From Candidatus Cloacimonas sp. (GTDB lineage Bacteria; Cloacimonadota; Cloacimonadia; Cloacimonadales; Cloacimonadaceae), in the NCBI GenBank assembly GCA_023227825.1, contig JALOCJ010000003.1:124001-188000 (forward strand): a stretch of 64,000 nucleotides of DNA, written 5' to 3'. The translations under genes and the position numbers were made by a program. Positions 26,266 through 35,090 of the stretch are shown here, one piece after another (position 1 is the stretch's first letter; each line of letters begins with the position of its first letter). Below the pieces are notes generated by a model that searched no databases, had not been told where the DNA came from, and saw only the letters and a program-made list of their open reading frames with translations.

Positions 26266-26733
26266 ATGTCAGAAAGAGTATTTTACAAAAGTCCTGATAG
26301 TTCTTTCCATCTGTTGTTGGAAATAGAAGAAGAAACCATTACAAGCATCAATTTTTGTTCTGCTCAGGTTTCCAGCCAACCTTCCACAGCTTTGGAAAGA
26401 GAAATATTCCGCCAATTTGATCTTTATTTTACGGGCAGAGGCAAAGAGTTTGATCTTCCCTTTTTTGCTACGGGCACTGTTTTTCAACTTATGGTTTGGG
26501 AAGAAGTGTTGCGAATACCTTATGGTAAAACAATATCTTATAAGGAATTAGCGGAACGCATAGATAATCCTAAAGCAAGCAGAGCTGTAGGCAGAGCATT
26601 AAATCAGAATCCTGTTCCTATTCTCATACCTTGTCATCGGGTTATAGGTTCCAATGGAAAATTAACAGGTTATGGTGCTGGAATTGCTATCAAGAAAAAG
26701 TTACTGGAACTGGAAAGGGGCAATTGGCAATGA
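26266..26733 (+). CDS. ogt: Methylated-DNA--protein-cysteine methyltransferase
   Basis: The 155-residue protein transfers O6-alkyl groups from guanine to its own cysteine. The active site is IPCHRVIGSNG (about 124-134), preceded by IPYGKTISYKELA and ASRAVGRALNQNP for DNA binding. I start it at ATG 26266 (MSERVFYK), with GGAG 6 nt upstream; the frame stays open 36 codons further into the palindromic repeats, giving VDEDVNHP repeats that look like read-through of non-coding DNA. It overlaps acpS by 4 nt. Confidence 0.95.
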   Translation: MSERVFYKSPDSSFHLLLEIEEETITSINFCSAQVSSQPSTALEREIFRQFDLYFTGRGKEFDLPFFATGTVFQLMVWEEVLRIPYGKTISYKELAERIDNPKASRAVGRALNQNPVPILIPCHRVIGSNGKLTGYGAGIAIKKKLLELERGNWQ

Positions 26734-27122
26734 TTATAGGCATTGGTTGTGATATTATTGATGTAGAACGTATTCAACGAGCAATAGAAAAAAATTCCAG
26801 TTTTTGTGAAAAGCTTTTCACTCCCTCTGAAATTGCATATTGTTCTCAAAAAGCAAATTCTTTTCAGTCCTTTGCAGCTCGTTTTGCAGCTAAGGAAGCA
26901 GTTATGAAAGCATTAGGAACCGGCTGGAATGAAAAAGTCAGCTGGCTGGATATTGAAATTGTAAATTCGGAAACAGGTTCTCCTGCTATTAAACTTTCCG
27001 GAGGGGCAAAAAAACTGGCAAAAGAGCTAGAAGTAAATAATATCTGTCTTAGTTTAGCGCATGAAAAGGGATATGCACTGGCTTTTGTTATTTTGGAAAG
27101 TAATCGGAAGCATAATTTTTAG
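26730..27122 (+). CDS. acpS: Holo-[acyl-carrier-protein] synthase
   Basis: AcpS attaches the phosphopantetheine arm of CoA to acyl carrier protein. In 130 residues the sequence shows IGIGCDIIDVERIQ (3-16; metal-binding Asp), FAARFAAKEAVMKALGTG (about 49-66) and LSLAHEKGYALAFVI near the end. ATG 26730 overlaps the ogt stop (ATGA); an earlier in-frame codon lies inside ogt. Confidence 0.97.
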   Translation: MIIGIGCDIIDVERIQRAIEKNSSFCEKLFTPSEIAYCSQKANSFQSFAARFAAKEAVMKALGTGWNEKVSWLDIEIVNSETGSPAIKLSGGAKKLAKELEVNNICLSLAHEKGYALAFVILESNRKHNF

Positions 27123-27243
27123 TTTTTGTGTTTATAAAAGTAACACCTTGTCCAGATAGATAATCCAATTTTATTTTAATTCGGTTTGAAATTTGCTTGA
27201 TAATCAAGTGTAATTTAACAGTCCGTTAAAGAATAAGGAGTTT

Positions 27244-29256
27244 ATGATGAACAAGATAAACAAAATAGCTGTGCTAATAGCGTGTATCGCCTTTGTTTGG
27301 ACAGGTCTATTTGCCGACGAAGTAATTATTGGTTCGGGAACTCAAACAGCCAGAATCCCACTGGATTTCTTCTATCATAACTCTTTATTTGAGTGTTTAT
27401 ATTATCAAAATGAGTTAGGTTTTGCCCAGGGAACTATTTCCCGTATTGCTTTTTACAACAATTTTGTAACTTTGCTAAACAATAAACCCACCAGAATTTG
27501 GTTGGGAACAACAAATCTTACCAACTTAAATGCCGGTTGGATTCCTTCTACAGAATTATCTTTAGTTTTTGACGGGGAGGTTAATTATCCTTCTGGTATT
27601 CATATTATAAATATAGAGCTTGATTCCTTGTTTCATTATTCAGGTGGCACGCTGGTTATGATGGTTCAAAGACCTATGGATAGCGGTTATTTTTCTTCCA
27701 GTGATAAATTTTACTGTCAGACAGATACGATAACAAGAGCCCGGAATGCCTATCATGACACTCAATTATTAGATCCTGCTAATCCGCCTGCAAGCGGTTT
27801 TGTTCTTAATGGTCAATATCCTAAAATAAAAATTACTTATACAGCTCAAGGTATTGCCAACGACCTTGCCTGTTCCGAAATTATTTCAGATAAAATTGTT
27901 ACTTTAGGTGCTACAGAACAAGTTCAGGTGAAGATTAATAACTATGGCTATGAAGATCAGGATAATTACACGGTTAACCTCAAAAAAGGAAATGGAGAAC
28001 TTTTAGCTACAGCGAATGGAAATCCTGTTGCAGCAGGGCAAACTCTTATTCAGACATTATTGTGGGTTCCGACAACTCCTGGGACTTATGATATTTTTGC
28101 CGAAGTTCTGCTAAATGGAGATCAAGATATTACCAATAATCAATCTCCTCCTTTAAATTGCATTGCCTTTGAAGCCGGATTTTGTTCCTTAACCATAGGA
28201 ATCGGGAATCTGAGCGGTAATCTGCCTTTGGATTTCAGTTATCACGCCAGCTTATTTGAAACCCTTATTTATGCACCGGAAATAGATACCACGGGGATTA
28301 TAACCCACCTCATATTTTACAATAATTTTATAGAAAATATTAACGATAAACCTGTTATCATCTGGCTGGGCGAAACTGACCTCGTTAATTTGCCTTTAGT
28401 TTGGATACCAAGTTCTGAACTATCAATGGTTTATTACGGAACAATGTCCTTTCCAGCAGGACAGAATGAAATAATCTTTCCGCTTTATCCAACATACAAT
28501 TATCAAGGTCAAAATCTTGTTTTGATGGTTCAGCGTCCTTTTGATTATGATGTTTTTAATGCCAATAATGTATTCCGCATGCAATCAGGCGCAATGCAAC
28601 GCACAAAATACATTTATAGTGATCAGCAGGAACTTGATCCGGGAGCACCTCCTCTTTATGCCTTTGATTCTTATCAGTTTCCTCAAACGGGATTTATTAT
28701 GCGTCCTCCCAACACAGGTTTTTTAAGAGGAACAGTAAGAAATGGAACCGCTTTGTTAACCGGAGCAACAGTTACAGCTGACGGTAACCAAACAACTTAC
28801 ACATCTTCGGCAGGAACCTATTCATTATTATTAAGCAGCGGATTGCATAATATCACAGCATCCTATCCAGGATTGAATACTGTTAGCAGCTATGTGAATA
28901 TTACAGCCGGAATTATTACTACTGAAGATTTTAATCTGGAGGGTGACGCGGTGGAAGATCCTTATGCACCCCAGATTTCTACCTCTCTAAAAGGAATTTT
29001 TCCCAATCCTTTTAATCCCGAAACAACAATTGCTTTTAGCATTTATAATGATAATACACCGGTTATCATAGAGTTATATAACCTCAAAGGCCGCAAAGTA
29101 AATACGCTGATAAATTCTGTTTATAACACAGGAGAGCATCAATTTCGTTTTTCTGCTAAGGACGAAAAAGGTCAGGACCTTGCTTCAGGAGTTTATTTTA
29201 TCCGGCTTTCTGCTCCCGATTATAATAAAACGGTTAAGGCACTATTGCTGAAGTAG
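27244..29256 (+). CDS. Secreted protein with duplicated domain and C-terminal sorting (PorSS-type) domain
   Basis: The 670-residue protein starts with a signal peptide ending near LFADE. A domain of about 130 residues occurs twice (about 26-180 and 312-465): both copies read IPLDF/LPLDF-x-YH-x-SLFE, then FYNNF, KP-x-x-IWLG-x-T-x-L-x-NL, W-IPS-x-ELS, LV-MVQRP. A CARDB-like stretch (about 205-305) joins them. A carboxypeptidase-regulatory-like domain (about 490-555) and an FPNPFNPETTIAF-type C-terminal sorting domain (about 590-670) follow. It is probably exported and cell-surface or extracellular. Function unknown. Confidence 0.8.
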   Translation: MMNKINKIAVLIACIAFVWTGLFADEVIIGSGTQTARIPLDFFYHNSLFECLYYQNELGFAQGTISRIAFYNNFVTLLNNKPTRIWLGTTNLTNLNAGWIPSTELSLVFDGEVNYPSGIHIINIELDSLFHYSGGTLVMMVQRPMDSGYFSSSDKFYCQTDTITRARNAYHDTQLLDPANPPASGFVLNGQYPKIKITYTAQGIANDLACSEIISDKIVTLGATEQVQVKINNYGYEDQDNYTVNLKKGNGELLATANGNPVAAGQTLIQTLLWVPTTPGTYDIFAEVLLNGDQDITNNQSPPLNCIAFEAGFCSLTIGIGNLSGNLPLDFSYHASLFETLIYAPEIDTTGIITHLIFYNNFIENINDKPVIIWLGETDLVNLPLVWIPSSELSMVYYGTMSFPAGQNEIIFPLYPTYNYQGQNLVLMVQRPFDYDVFNANNVFRMQSGAMQRTKYIYSDQQELDPGAPPLYAFDSYQFPQTGFIMRPPNTGFLRGTVRNGTALLTGATVTADGNQTTYTSSAGTYSLLLSSGLHNITASYPGLNTVSSYVNITAGIITTEDFNLEGDAVEDPYAPQISTSLKGIFPNPFNPETTIAFSIYNDNTPVIIELYNLKGRKVNTLINSVYNTGEHQFRFSAKDEKGQDLASGVYFIRLSAPDYNKTVKALLLK

Positions 29257-29371
29257 AAATTTTACTGAAAGCGGACAATTGATATAGCTGAAATTATTTT
29301 CCAACTTACAGAAATTATAATGGAATTTTCAATTCTAAAAATTTCCAGTCAAGAATGAAAGCAGATCAATT

Positions 29372-29818
29372 TTATAGAGTTTGGTCCAGCTGTTCCCAAT
29401 CCCTTACTTTGGGCAGTAAACCCGCTTCCACAGCCCTTTTAACGCTGATGCAAGGCAGATTGTTTGTGTAAATATAATCCCGGGTAAGATGCTCCAAATC
29501 AGTTTCCGGATACAATTTTGCCATTTGATACATCATCTTTAGGTAGATGTTCACCCAGGAATACATTGTTTTATCTGCATTTTCGGGTAAGCCATTGTAG
29601 CGCAATAGATAGAGCCGCAGATCGTTTTTAAACCCGATTGAGGGCTGTAATGAATGCAGATTCGCCGTTATAGAACCTCTCTGATGATGATTTTCCACCA
29701 ATTTAGGGGGGACATTTTTCCGGGCATAAACCCTGCCTAAGCGCCGATTATAGCAAAATACAAGACCATCTGCTTTGCCTGTGTAACCAGCTAAGCCATA
29801 TTGGAATTTTACTTTCAT
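29372..29818 (-). CDS. Family-of-three hypothetical protein, paralogue A (148 aa)
   Basis: I do not recognise a named family. The start is ATG 29818 (MKVKFQYG) because AAGGAGA lies 6 nt upstream and all three window paralogues begin there. The N-terminus reads YGLAGYTGKADGL followed by a Tyr/Arg-rich stretch with YARKNVPPKL, then NLHSLQ, a YSWVNIYLKMMYQMAK helix and PCISVKRAVEAG. No signal peptide or membrane segment is evident. It is about 70% identical by eye to paralogue B (44643) and distantly similar to C (61932). All share paired TTTTGTCAC boxes upstream. Confidence 0.72.
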   Translation of the reverse strand: MKVKFQYGLAGYTGKADGLVFCYNRRLGRVYARKNVPPKLVENHHQRGSITANLHSLQPSIGFKNDLRLYLLRYNGLPENADKTMYSWVNIYLKMMYQMAKLYPETDLEHLTRDYIYTNNLPCISVKRAVEAGLLPKVRDWEQLDQTL

Positions 29819-29858
29819 TTTTCTTCTCCTTGGTTTTATCCTTCTATTATTTCTAAGA

Positions 29859-29886
29859 TGGACAAAATTGATAAGGAGTGACAAAA
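29859..29886 (-). promoter_or_regulatory. Paired TTTTGTC boxes upstream of paralogue A
   Basis: On the minus strand TTTTGTCAC (29886-29878) and TTTTGTCCA (29867-29859) are 19 bp apart, 41 bp before the ATG. The intervening CCTTATCAA and a downstream GAAGG at fixed distance match the other two paralogues. Confidence 0.65.
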
Positions 29887-29954
29887 ATCACTTTAATCTG
29901 ATACATCCTTAAAATAATTTCTGCTAAATTAGTAAGTTATTCTTTTCTTAATAA

Positions 29955-30033
29955 GTAATAACCAAGTAACAATCAAGTAACAACCCCGTAACCAGACAAC
30001 GGAAGTGTTACGGAAGCATTACGGCAGCGTTAT
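29955..30033. repeat. Inverted array of 11-bp repeats, element E2
   Basis: Left arm units start at 29955, 29966, 29977 and 29988 (GTAAY-led 11-mers). Right arm units are GGAAGTGTTAC (30001), GGAAGCATTAC (30012) and GGCAGCGTTAT (30023). CCGTAAC at 29987 pairs with GTTACGG at 30008. The rest of the 29819-30245 gap holds the boxes of paralogue A and a TTGACA at 30198 before adk. Confidence 0.68.
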
Positions 30034-30245
30034 GCAATTGACTATTCAACAAACAATTAAGGAAGGACGAAAAAGTGCAAGAACCCTAGGAGAGTTTCAT
30101 TTCCCAAATAAATAACATCTTCGTCATTTTTATGCAGAACAGAGAAAATAAAAATCCAGAACTCAAAAGTTTAAGAAATCAGGACTATTCATTTCACTTG
30201 ACAGAAGAAGGTAATTGCTTTTTTTTGTTAAGAATGAGGTAAAAT

Positions 30246-30878
30246 ATGTTAGATGTAATTGTCTTTTTAGGAATCCAGGGAAGTGGAAAAGGAACTCAGG
30301 CAGAACTTTTAGCTGAAAAAACCGGATTTCAGCATATTAATATTGGAGATTTGTTTAGAGAGGAAGTTCATAAACAGACAGAACTGGGGAAAAAAGTTCA
30401 GGCAATTATTGCCAAAGGTGAACTGGTTCAGGATGAAATGGTTTTTGAACTGGTAAATGCTTCTTTGACAAATAATTGCCCTGGTGTGGTTTTTGATGGT
30501 TTTCCGCGCACTTTAGCACAGGCGGAATTTCTTTTAAATAATTATAATGTGAAAAGAGTTTACTATTTGGAATTAAGCGAAGAAGAAGCAATTGCCCGAA
30601 TTGAAGCCCGGCGTCTTTGCAGTTCTTGTGGTGAGACCTATAATATTTTAAGCAAAAAACCAAGGCAGGAAGGGATTTGTGATAAATGCGGTGCCCCTTT
30701 AATTCAGCGCGTTGACGATTCCGGAGAAGCAATTAGCGAAAGAGTTAAGGCATTTTATGAACAAACCTTCGCTTTGAAGGAATTTTTTGCAGAAAAGGGT
30801 TTGCTGAAAGAAATTTCTGCCCGCAAATCAATTGAAGAGATTCAACAGGAAATAATAAACGACCTGAAAATAAGGTAA
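30246..30878 (+). CDS. adk: Adenylate kinase with zinc-type lid
   Basis: Adenylate kinase interconverts AMP+ATP and 2 ADP. The 210-residue protein has the P-loop GIQGSGKGT (9-17), the AMP-binding block INIGDLFREE, DGFPRTLAQAE (about 80-90) and a lid with CSSCGETY and CDKCG, the four-cysteine zinc version. No clear operon partner upstream; TrkH starts 14 nt downstream. Confidence 0.97.
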   Translation: MLDVIVFLGIQGSGKGTQAELLAEKTGFQHINIGDLFREEVHKQTELGKKVQAIIAKGELVQDEMVFELVNASLTNNCPGVVFDGFPRTLAQAEFLLNNYNVKRVYYLELSEEEAIARIEARRLCSSCGETYNILSKKPRQEGICDKCGAPLIQRVDDSGEAISERVKAFYEQTFALKEFFAEKGLLKEISARKSIEEIQQEIINDLKIR

Positions 30879-30892
30879 CAAAATAAACTATA

Positions 30893-32587
30893 ATGCCCTC
30901 AGAGAAGAAATCAGGAACTTTTAAACACATTGAAATAATTGCCTATATACTGGCTATTTGGAGTTTTTTAGTTCTCTTTCTGGAGTCCATATTTGAATAT
31001 TACACCGATGCCTATCCGACAATTGAGTTTGTAACTGCTGTAGCCAATTTAATTCTTTTAGTGCTTACGATTCTTTCCAGAGTGCTTTCCGGGGAGGTTA
31101 AAAAGAGTAAAACGGTTGTTTATTTTGATCTTGCGATGTTGATATTGGGTTCATTACTGCTTACTTATCAGGCAAAGTTTGTAATCTTTTTCCTGTTAAT
31201 TCGTCAGACCTGGTTTATAGTCCAATATATTTTATTCAGGGCTTTTGAGGGGAAATTTTATAAGTTACTGATGCGGAATCCACCTGTTTCTTTGATGCTT
31301 AGTTTTGCAGGCGTTATTTTAATAGGGACCATTTTACTGATGTTGCCGGTTTCCTCTGCTGAAAAAAATATAACTAACTTTGTGGATGCTCTGTTTACTG
31401 CTACTTCGGCTACTTGTGTTACGGGCTTGATAGTTGTGGACACAGCTACTTATTATTCGCTTTTCGGACAAATAGTTATTTTACTGCTGATTCAAATTGG
31501 CGGATTGGGTATTATGACAATATCCACAGCTTTTGCTTTAATGCTGGGACAGAGAATTTCTTTAAATGTCCAAACCCTAATGCATAAAGTAGTAGGTGAA
31601 ACCCCGGTTATTGATGTTTTGAAGTTACTCAGAGCTACTGTTTTGGTAACCGGAATAATTGAATTTATGGGAGCAATATTTTTATTTAGCGGTTTTGCGA
31701 AAATAATGCCTGTAGCTAAGGCGATATACTATGCTCTATTTCATTCTGTTTCTGCTTTTTGTAATGCCGGTTTTTCTTTATGGACAAATAATCTAAGTGG
31801 TTTTGTGGATTCTCCTCTGGTGAATTTAAGTATCACTTTTTTGATTATTTTGGGAGGATTGGGTTTTGCAGTCCTAATTGATCTTTATCACTATTTTTTT
31901 GCATCCGGCAGCATTAAAAGGTTAACTTTACATTCCAAAATTGTCTTAACGACTACGGCAATATTGATAGTCACTGGTTTTTTGGGTCTTTATATAGGAG
32001 AATATAATAATTCTATGAAGGGCTTTACCGTTGCCAGAAGGGTCTTAAGCTCGTGGTTTCAATCTGTAACTGCCAGAACTGCCGGTTTTAATACTATTGA
32101 TATAGGTTTATATAGTTCTGCCTCAGTTTTGCTGACAGTAATTTTAATGTTTATTGGTGCTTCTCCTGGCTCCACAGGAGGTGGAATAAAAACCACAACT
32201 TTCTCTGTACTTATGCTTTCCGTGCTTTCAATGCTCTCCGGTAAAAATGATTTGGTTGTCTTTAAAAGGAAAATACCTCTTTCCAATGCCAGAGAAGCCA
32301 CAACTTTGGTAACTTTAGCTTTGGCGATTATCCTAACGATTATTTTTATCCTGATGCTCATTGAGCCGTTTTCTTTTGAAAAAATACTTTTTGAGGCATT
32401 TTCCGCTTTTGGAACTGTGGGTTTGAGTATGGGAATAACTTCTCGGTTATCTTATGCAGGTAAACTGCTGATAACTTTATTAATATATATCGGGAGAATT
32501 GGACCTCTAACCCTGGTTTATGCAATTTCAATTCGCAAACGGCAACCCGATTTTTCTTTTGCGGAAGAAAAAATTTCCATTGGTTAG
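30893..32587 (+). CDS. trkH: Potassium uptake membrane subunit, TrkH/KtrB type
   Basis: The 564-residue protein starts with about 120 residues of extra membrane segments, then the four pore repeats: TATSATCVTGL (about 167), HSVSAFCNAGFSLW (about 284), VTARTAGFNTID (about 392) and AFSAFGTVGLSMG (about 502), each with the selectivity Gly. IGGLGIMT is also typical. It imports K+ with an RCK subunit; the adjacent downstream gene encodes that partner. Confidence 0.93.
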   Translation: MPSEKKSGTFKHIEIIAYILAIWSFLVLFLESIFEYYTDAYPTIEFVTAVANLILLVLTILSRVLSGEVKKSKTVVYFDLAMLILGSLLLTYQAKFVIFFLLIRQTWFIVQYILFRAFEGKFYKLLMRNPPVSLMLSFAGVILIGTILLMLPVSSAEKNITNFVDALFTATSATCVTGLIVVDTATYYSLFGQIVILLLIQIGGLGIMTISTAFALMLGQRISLNVQTLMHKVVGETPVIDVLKLLRATVLVTGIIEFMGAIFLFSGFAKIMPVAKAIYYALFHSVSAFCNAGFSLWTNNLSGFVDSPLVNLSITFLIILGGLGFAVLIDLYHYFFASGSIKRLTLHSKIVLTTTAILIVTGFLGLYIGEYNNSMKGFTVARRVLSSWFQSVTARTAGFNTIDIGLYSSASVLLTVILMFIGASPGSTGGGIKTTTFSVLMLSVLSMLSGKNDLVVFKRKIPLSNAREATTLVTLALAIILTIIFILMLIEPFSFEKILFEAFSAFGTVGLSMGITSRLSYAGKLLITLLIYIGRIGPLTLVYAISIRKRQPDFSFAEEKISIG

Positions 32588-32616
32588 AATAATTTACCCT
32601 AAATAAGGAGAAAAAT

Positions 32617-33321
32617 ATGGCAAGATATGCTGTAATTGGACTCGGTCGTTTTGGAATGACTGTTGCCAGGATTTTAGCCGAAAACGGTATGGAAGTTATT
32701 GCTATTGATAAAGATCAGGATTTGGTAAATGAAATCAGTTCTGTTGTTACTTCTGCCGTTTGTATGGATAGTACCGATGAAGCAGCTTTAAGAGCGCAAA
32801 ATTTAAATGAAGCAGATGCGGTCATAATTGGAATTGGAAGCAATATAGAAGAATGCATTCTCACCGCTGCTATTTTAAAAAAAATCGGGGTAGGGATAAT
32901 TTATGCTAAAATTGAATCGGAACTCCATGGTAGAATTCTGAAAATACTCGGAGTGCAACATACTTTATTGCCGGAAGAAATAGTTGGCAATCAACTGGCA
33001 AAAACCTTGGTTTCCCGTAATGTTTTGGAATATATAAACCTTTCCAGCGGGCATATAGTAGTGGAAATGATTGCACCTAAAGAATTTGTAGGTAAACCCT
33101 TACAGGAACTTGCCCTTCCTGCTAAGTTGGGTATAAATGTTGTAGCTATAAAATACAACTATCTTTCCGTTACGGAAGATGGACAAAATGTGATAGAAAA
33201 ACGGCTGAACGATATGCCTGGAGCCAATGATATTATTAACGAAGGTGATGTGTTAATTTTACTTGGTCCCAAAGGCAATATAGATAAACTGATCTATGAA
33301 ACAGCCGTCAATAAGGATTGA
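32617..33321 (+). CDS. trkA: Potassium uptake regulatory subunit, TrkA/KtrA RCK protein
   Basis: The 234-residue protein has an N-terminal Rossmann RCK_N domain (AVIGLGRFGMTVARIL, 5-20, with IDKD after the second strand) and an RCK_C domain from about 145. One RCK pair and the length match KtrA rather than the double TrkA of enterobacteria. It gates the TrkH/KtrB pore in response to nucleotides. AAGGAGAAA supports the ATG; the pore gene ends 29 nt upstream. Confidence 0.93.
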   Translation: MARYAVIGLGRFGMTVARILAENGMEVIAIDKDQDLVNEISSVVTSAVCMDSTDEAALRAQNLNEADAVIIGIGSNIEECILTAAILKKIGVGIIYAKIESELHGRILKILGVQHTLLPEEIVGNQLAKTLVSRNVLEYINLSSGHIVVEMIAPKEFVGKPLQELALPAKLGINVVAIKYNYLSVTEDGQNVIEKRLNDMPGANDIINEGDVLILLGPKGNIDKLIYETAVNKD

Positions 33322-33328
33322 ATAAACA

Positions 33329-34066
33329 ATGAAACGCTCCTTTAAAACCAGATATCATATTATGATTGCCATTCTCTTTGGCATCATAGTGTTACAAACC
33401 TTAACTATGCTATTTTCTGTGGCTCAAGCAAAGGATTTAACAACCCTTGCTAGTGATATTCATTCTATTGTGATTATCTTTGTCTTTATCATTTTTGTGT
33501 ATATTGTAATTCTTTACAATTATATACCCTATCGCTTGCATAAAGCGATTCTGGAAGTAGAAAAGCTGATAGAAGAAATTTCTACAGGCAATTATCAGAT
33601 TGATATTGATAGTTCTATTTATGACCAGGATAAGGACTTTCAAGAATTGATTTATGCTCTTGATAAAATGCTGGGAATTATAGCCCGTTTTGATCAGGCA
33701 AAAGCAGATAAAATATTTGAACATCATCAGCGCCTTCAGCTCTTGATTAACCTCCTGCCACAAAGTGTTTTAATAACCGGAGCTAATGGAGATGTGGTTT
33801 ATTGTAATGAACCTCTCAGAAAACGCTTTCCGATGATTTCGGAAACAGTAAACCTGAATGAATTGATTTGGAAAAATGATTACCATAACCGTATTTTTTC
33901 CGTTATTTTAGATTCTCTGCGTTATGGAAATAATATTTATGATGTAATTGTTGAAGATGTAGTATATCTGGATAAGGTTCGGATCAACGGTTCCATAGTG
34001 AGAAACAGGAAAGGTCTTTCTACCGGCGCTGTTTATGTGCTGGAATTTTATGATAATGAAAGATAA
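33329..34066 (+). CDS. Membrane protein with HAMP-like linker and PAS-like domain, no output domain
   Basis: The 245-residue protein has two N-terminal membrane segments (about 10-30 and 45-68), a HAMP/coiled region (about 70-130) and a PAS-like part (LINLLPQSVLITGANGDVVYCNEPLRKRF, about 146-174). There is no kinase, GGDEF or methyl-accepting domain. It sits 7 nt after trkA, so a role in sensing for K+ uptake is possible but only contextual. Confidence 0.65.
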   Translation: MKRSFKTRYHIMIAILFGIIVLQTLTMLFSVAQAKDLTTLASDIHSIVIIFVFIIFVYIVILYNYIPYRLHKAILEVEKLIEEISTGNYQIDIDSSIYDQDKDFQELIYALDKMLGIIARFDQAKADKIFEHHQRLQLLINLLPQSVLITGANGDVVYCNEPLRKRFPMISETVNLNELIWKNDYHNRIFSVILDSLRYGNNIYDVIVEDVVYLDKVRINGSIVRNRKGLSTGAVYVLEFYDNER

Positions 34067-35090
34067 ACTAAAGGTGATTTACACTTCCCGGGAAATTCAA
34101 CGCTTAGATAAATATCTGGTGGAATTAAAAATACAGGAACTTTATTCCCGCAGCTTTATTGAACGCCTGATAGAAGATGACAGTATTTTGGTTAATCTAA
34201 CTCCCGTAAAAAAAAGCTATCTGCTTAAGGAAGGAGATGAAATTATAATCAATCTTCCGGAACCGGAACCGCTGAATATTGTGCCTCAAGATATACCTTT
34301 GGATGTGGTTTACGAAGATGAACACCTTGCTATTATCAATAAAAAAGCCGGGATGATTGTGCATCCTGGTTTTGGAAATCCTGAAGGGACTTTGGTAAAT
34401 GCCATTCTCCATCGCTATGGAGAAAACCTTTCCAGTGGTAAGGAATTGAATAGACCCGGAATTGTTCATCGTTTAGATAGAGGCACTTCGGGATTGATTA
34501 TGATAGCTAAAAATGATCTTACGCAGGCAAAACTCTCCGATATGTTTGCCGCAAGAGAAATCAAAAAGACATACCTGGCTGTTACTTCAGGAGTTCCTGA
34601 TCCCGAAAAGGGAGATATAGAGACCTATCTTGCACGCAGTAATAAAAATCCCAGAACTATCTGTGTTGCCAATGAAGGACGCTATGCTTTTACTCACTAT
34701 GAAACAATAAAAACCTGGCACTATTTTGCTTTAGTTCAAATAAATCCGGCAACAGGAAGAATGCATCAGATTAGAGTGCATTTTGCTCATATCCGTTATC
34801 CGATTTTAGGGGATTTGTTATACAATAGCAGACGCTATGTTCATTCCCTGGTTCCGCAAAATATGAAAAGAAAAGTTACAGAACTGCTGATAAACCATTT
34901 ACACAGGCAGGCATTACATTCCTGGAAACTGGAATTTATTCATCCTATAACCGCTTATCCCATAAGTGTTTCAGCTCCTTTACCGGAAGATTTGATTTAT
35001 ACTGTTAACTGGTTGGATAATTATTTTAGTATTGACACAGATACCCATGATCTTAATCTGATTTTGAATGAGGAAATAAACAATGGCTAA
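34056..35090 (+). CDS. rluD: RluD-family 23S rRNA pseudouridine synthase
   Basis: N-terminal S4-like RNA-binding domain (SFIERLIEDDSILVN with KKSYLLKEGDEI) followed by the RluA/RluD catalytic domain: YEDEHLAIINKKAGMIVHPG, then the catalytic Asp in GIVHRLDRGTSGLIMIAK, and GRMHQIRVHFAHI. About 344 residues, normal for the family. Which uridines are modified is not determined. ATG 34056 (or ATG 34050, two codons earlier) overlaps the previous gene by 11-17 nt; the choice is uncertain. Confidence 0.92.
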   Translation: MKDKLKVIYTSREIQRLDKYLVELKIQELYSRSFIERLIEDDSILVNLTPVKKSYLLKEGDEIIINLPEPEPLNIVPQDIPLDVVYEDEHLAIINKKAGMIVHPGFGNPEGTLVNAILHRYGENLSSGKELNRPGIVHRLDRGTSGLIMIAKNDLTQAKLSDMFAAREIKKTYLAVTSGVPDPEKGDIETYLARSNKNPRTICVANEGRYAFTHYETIKTWHYFALVQINPATGRMHQIRVHFAHIRYPILGDLLYNSRRYVHSLVPQNMKRKVTELLINHLHRQALHSWKLEFIHPITAYPISVSAPLPEDLIYTVNWLDNYFSIDTDTHDLNLILNEEINNG

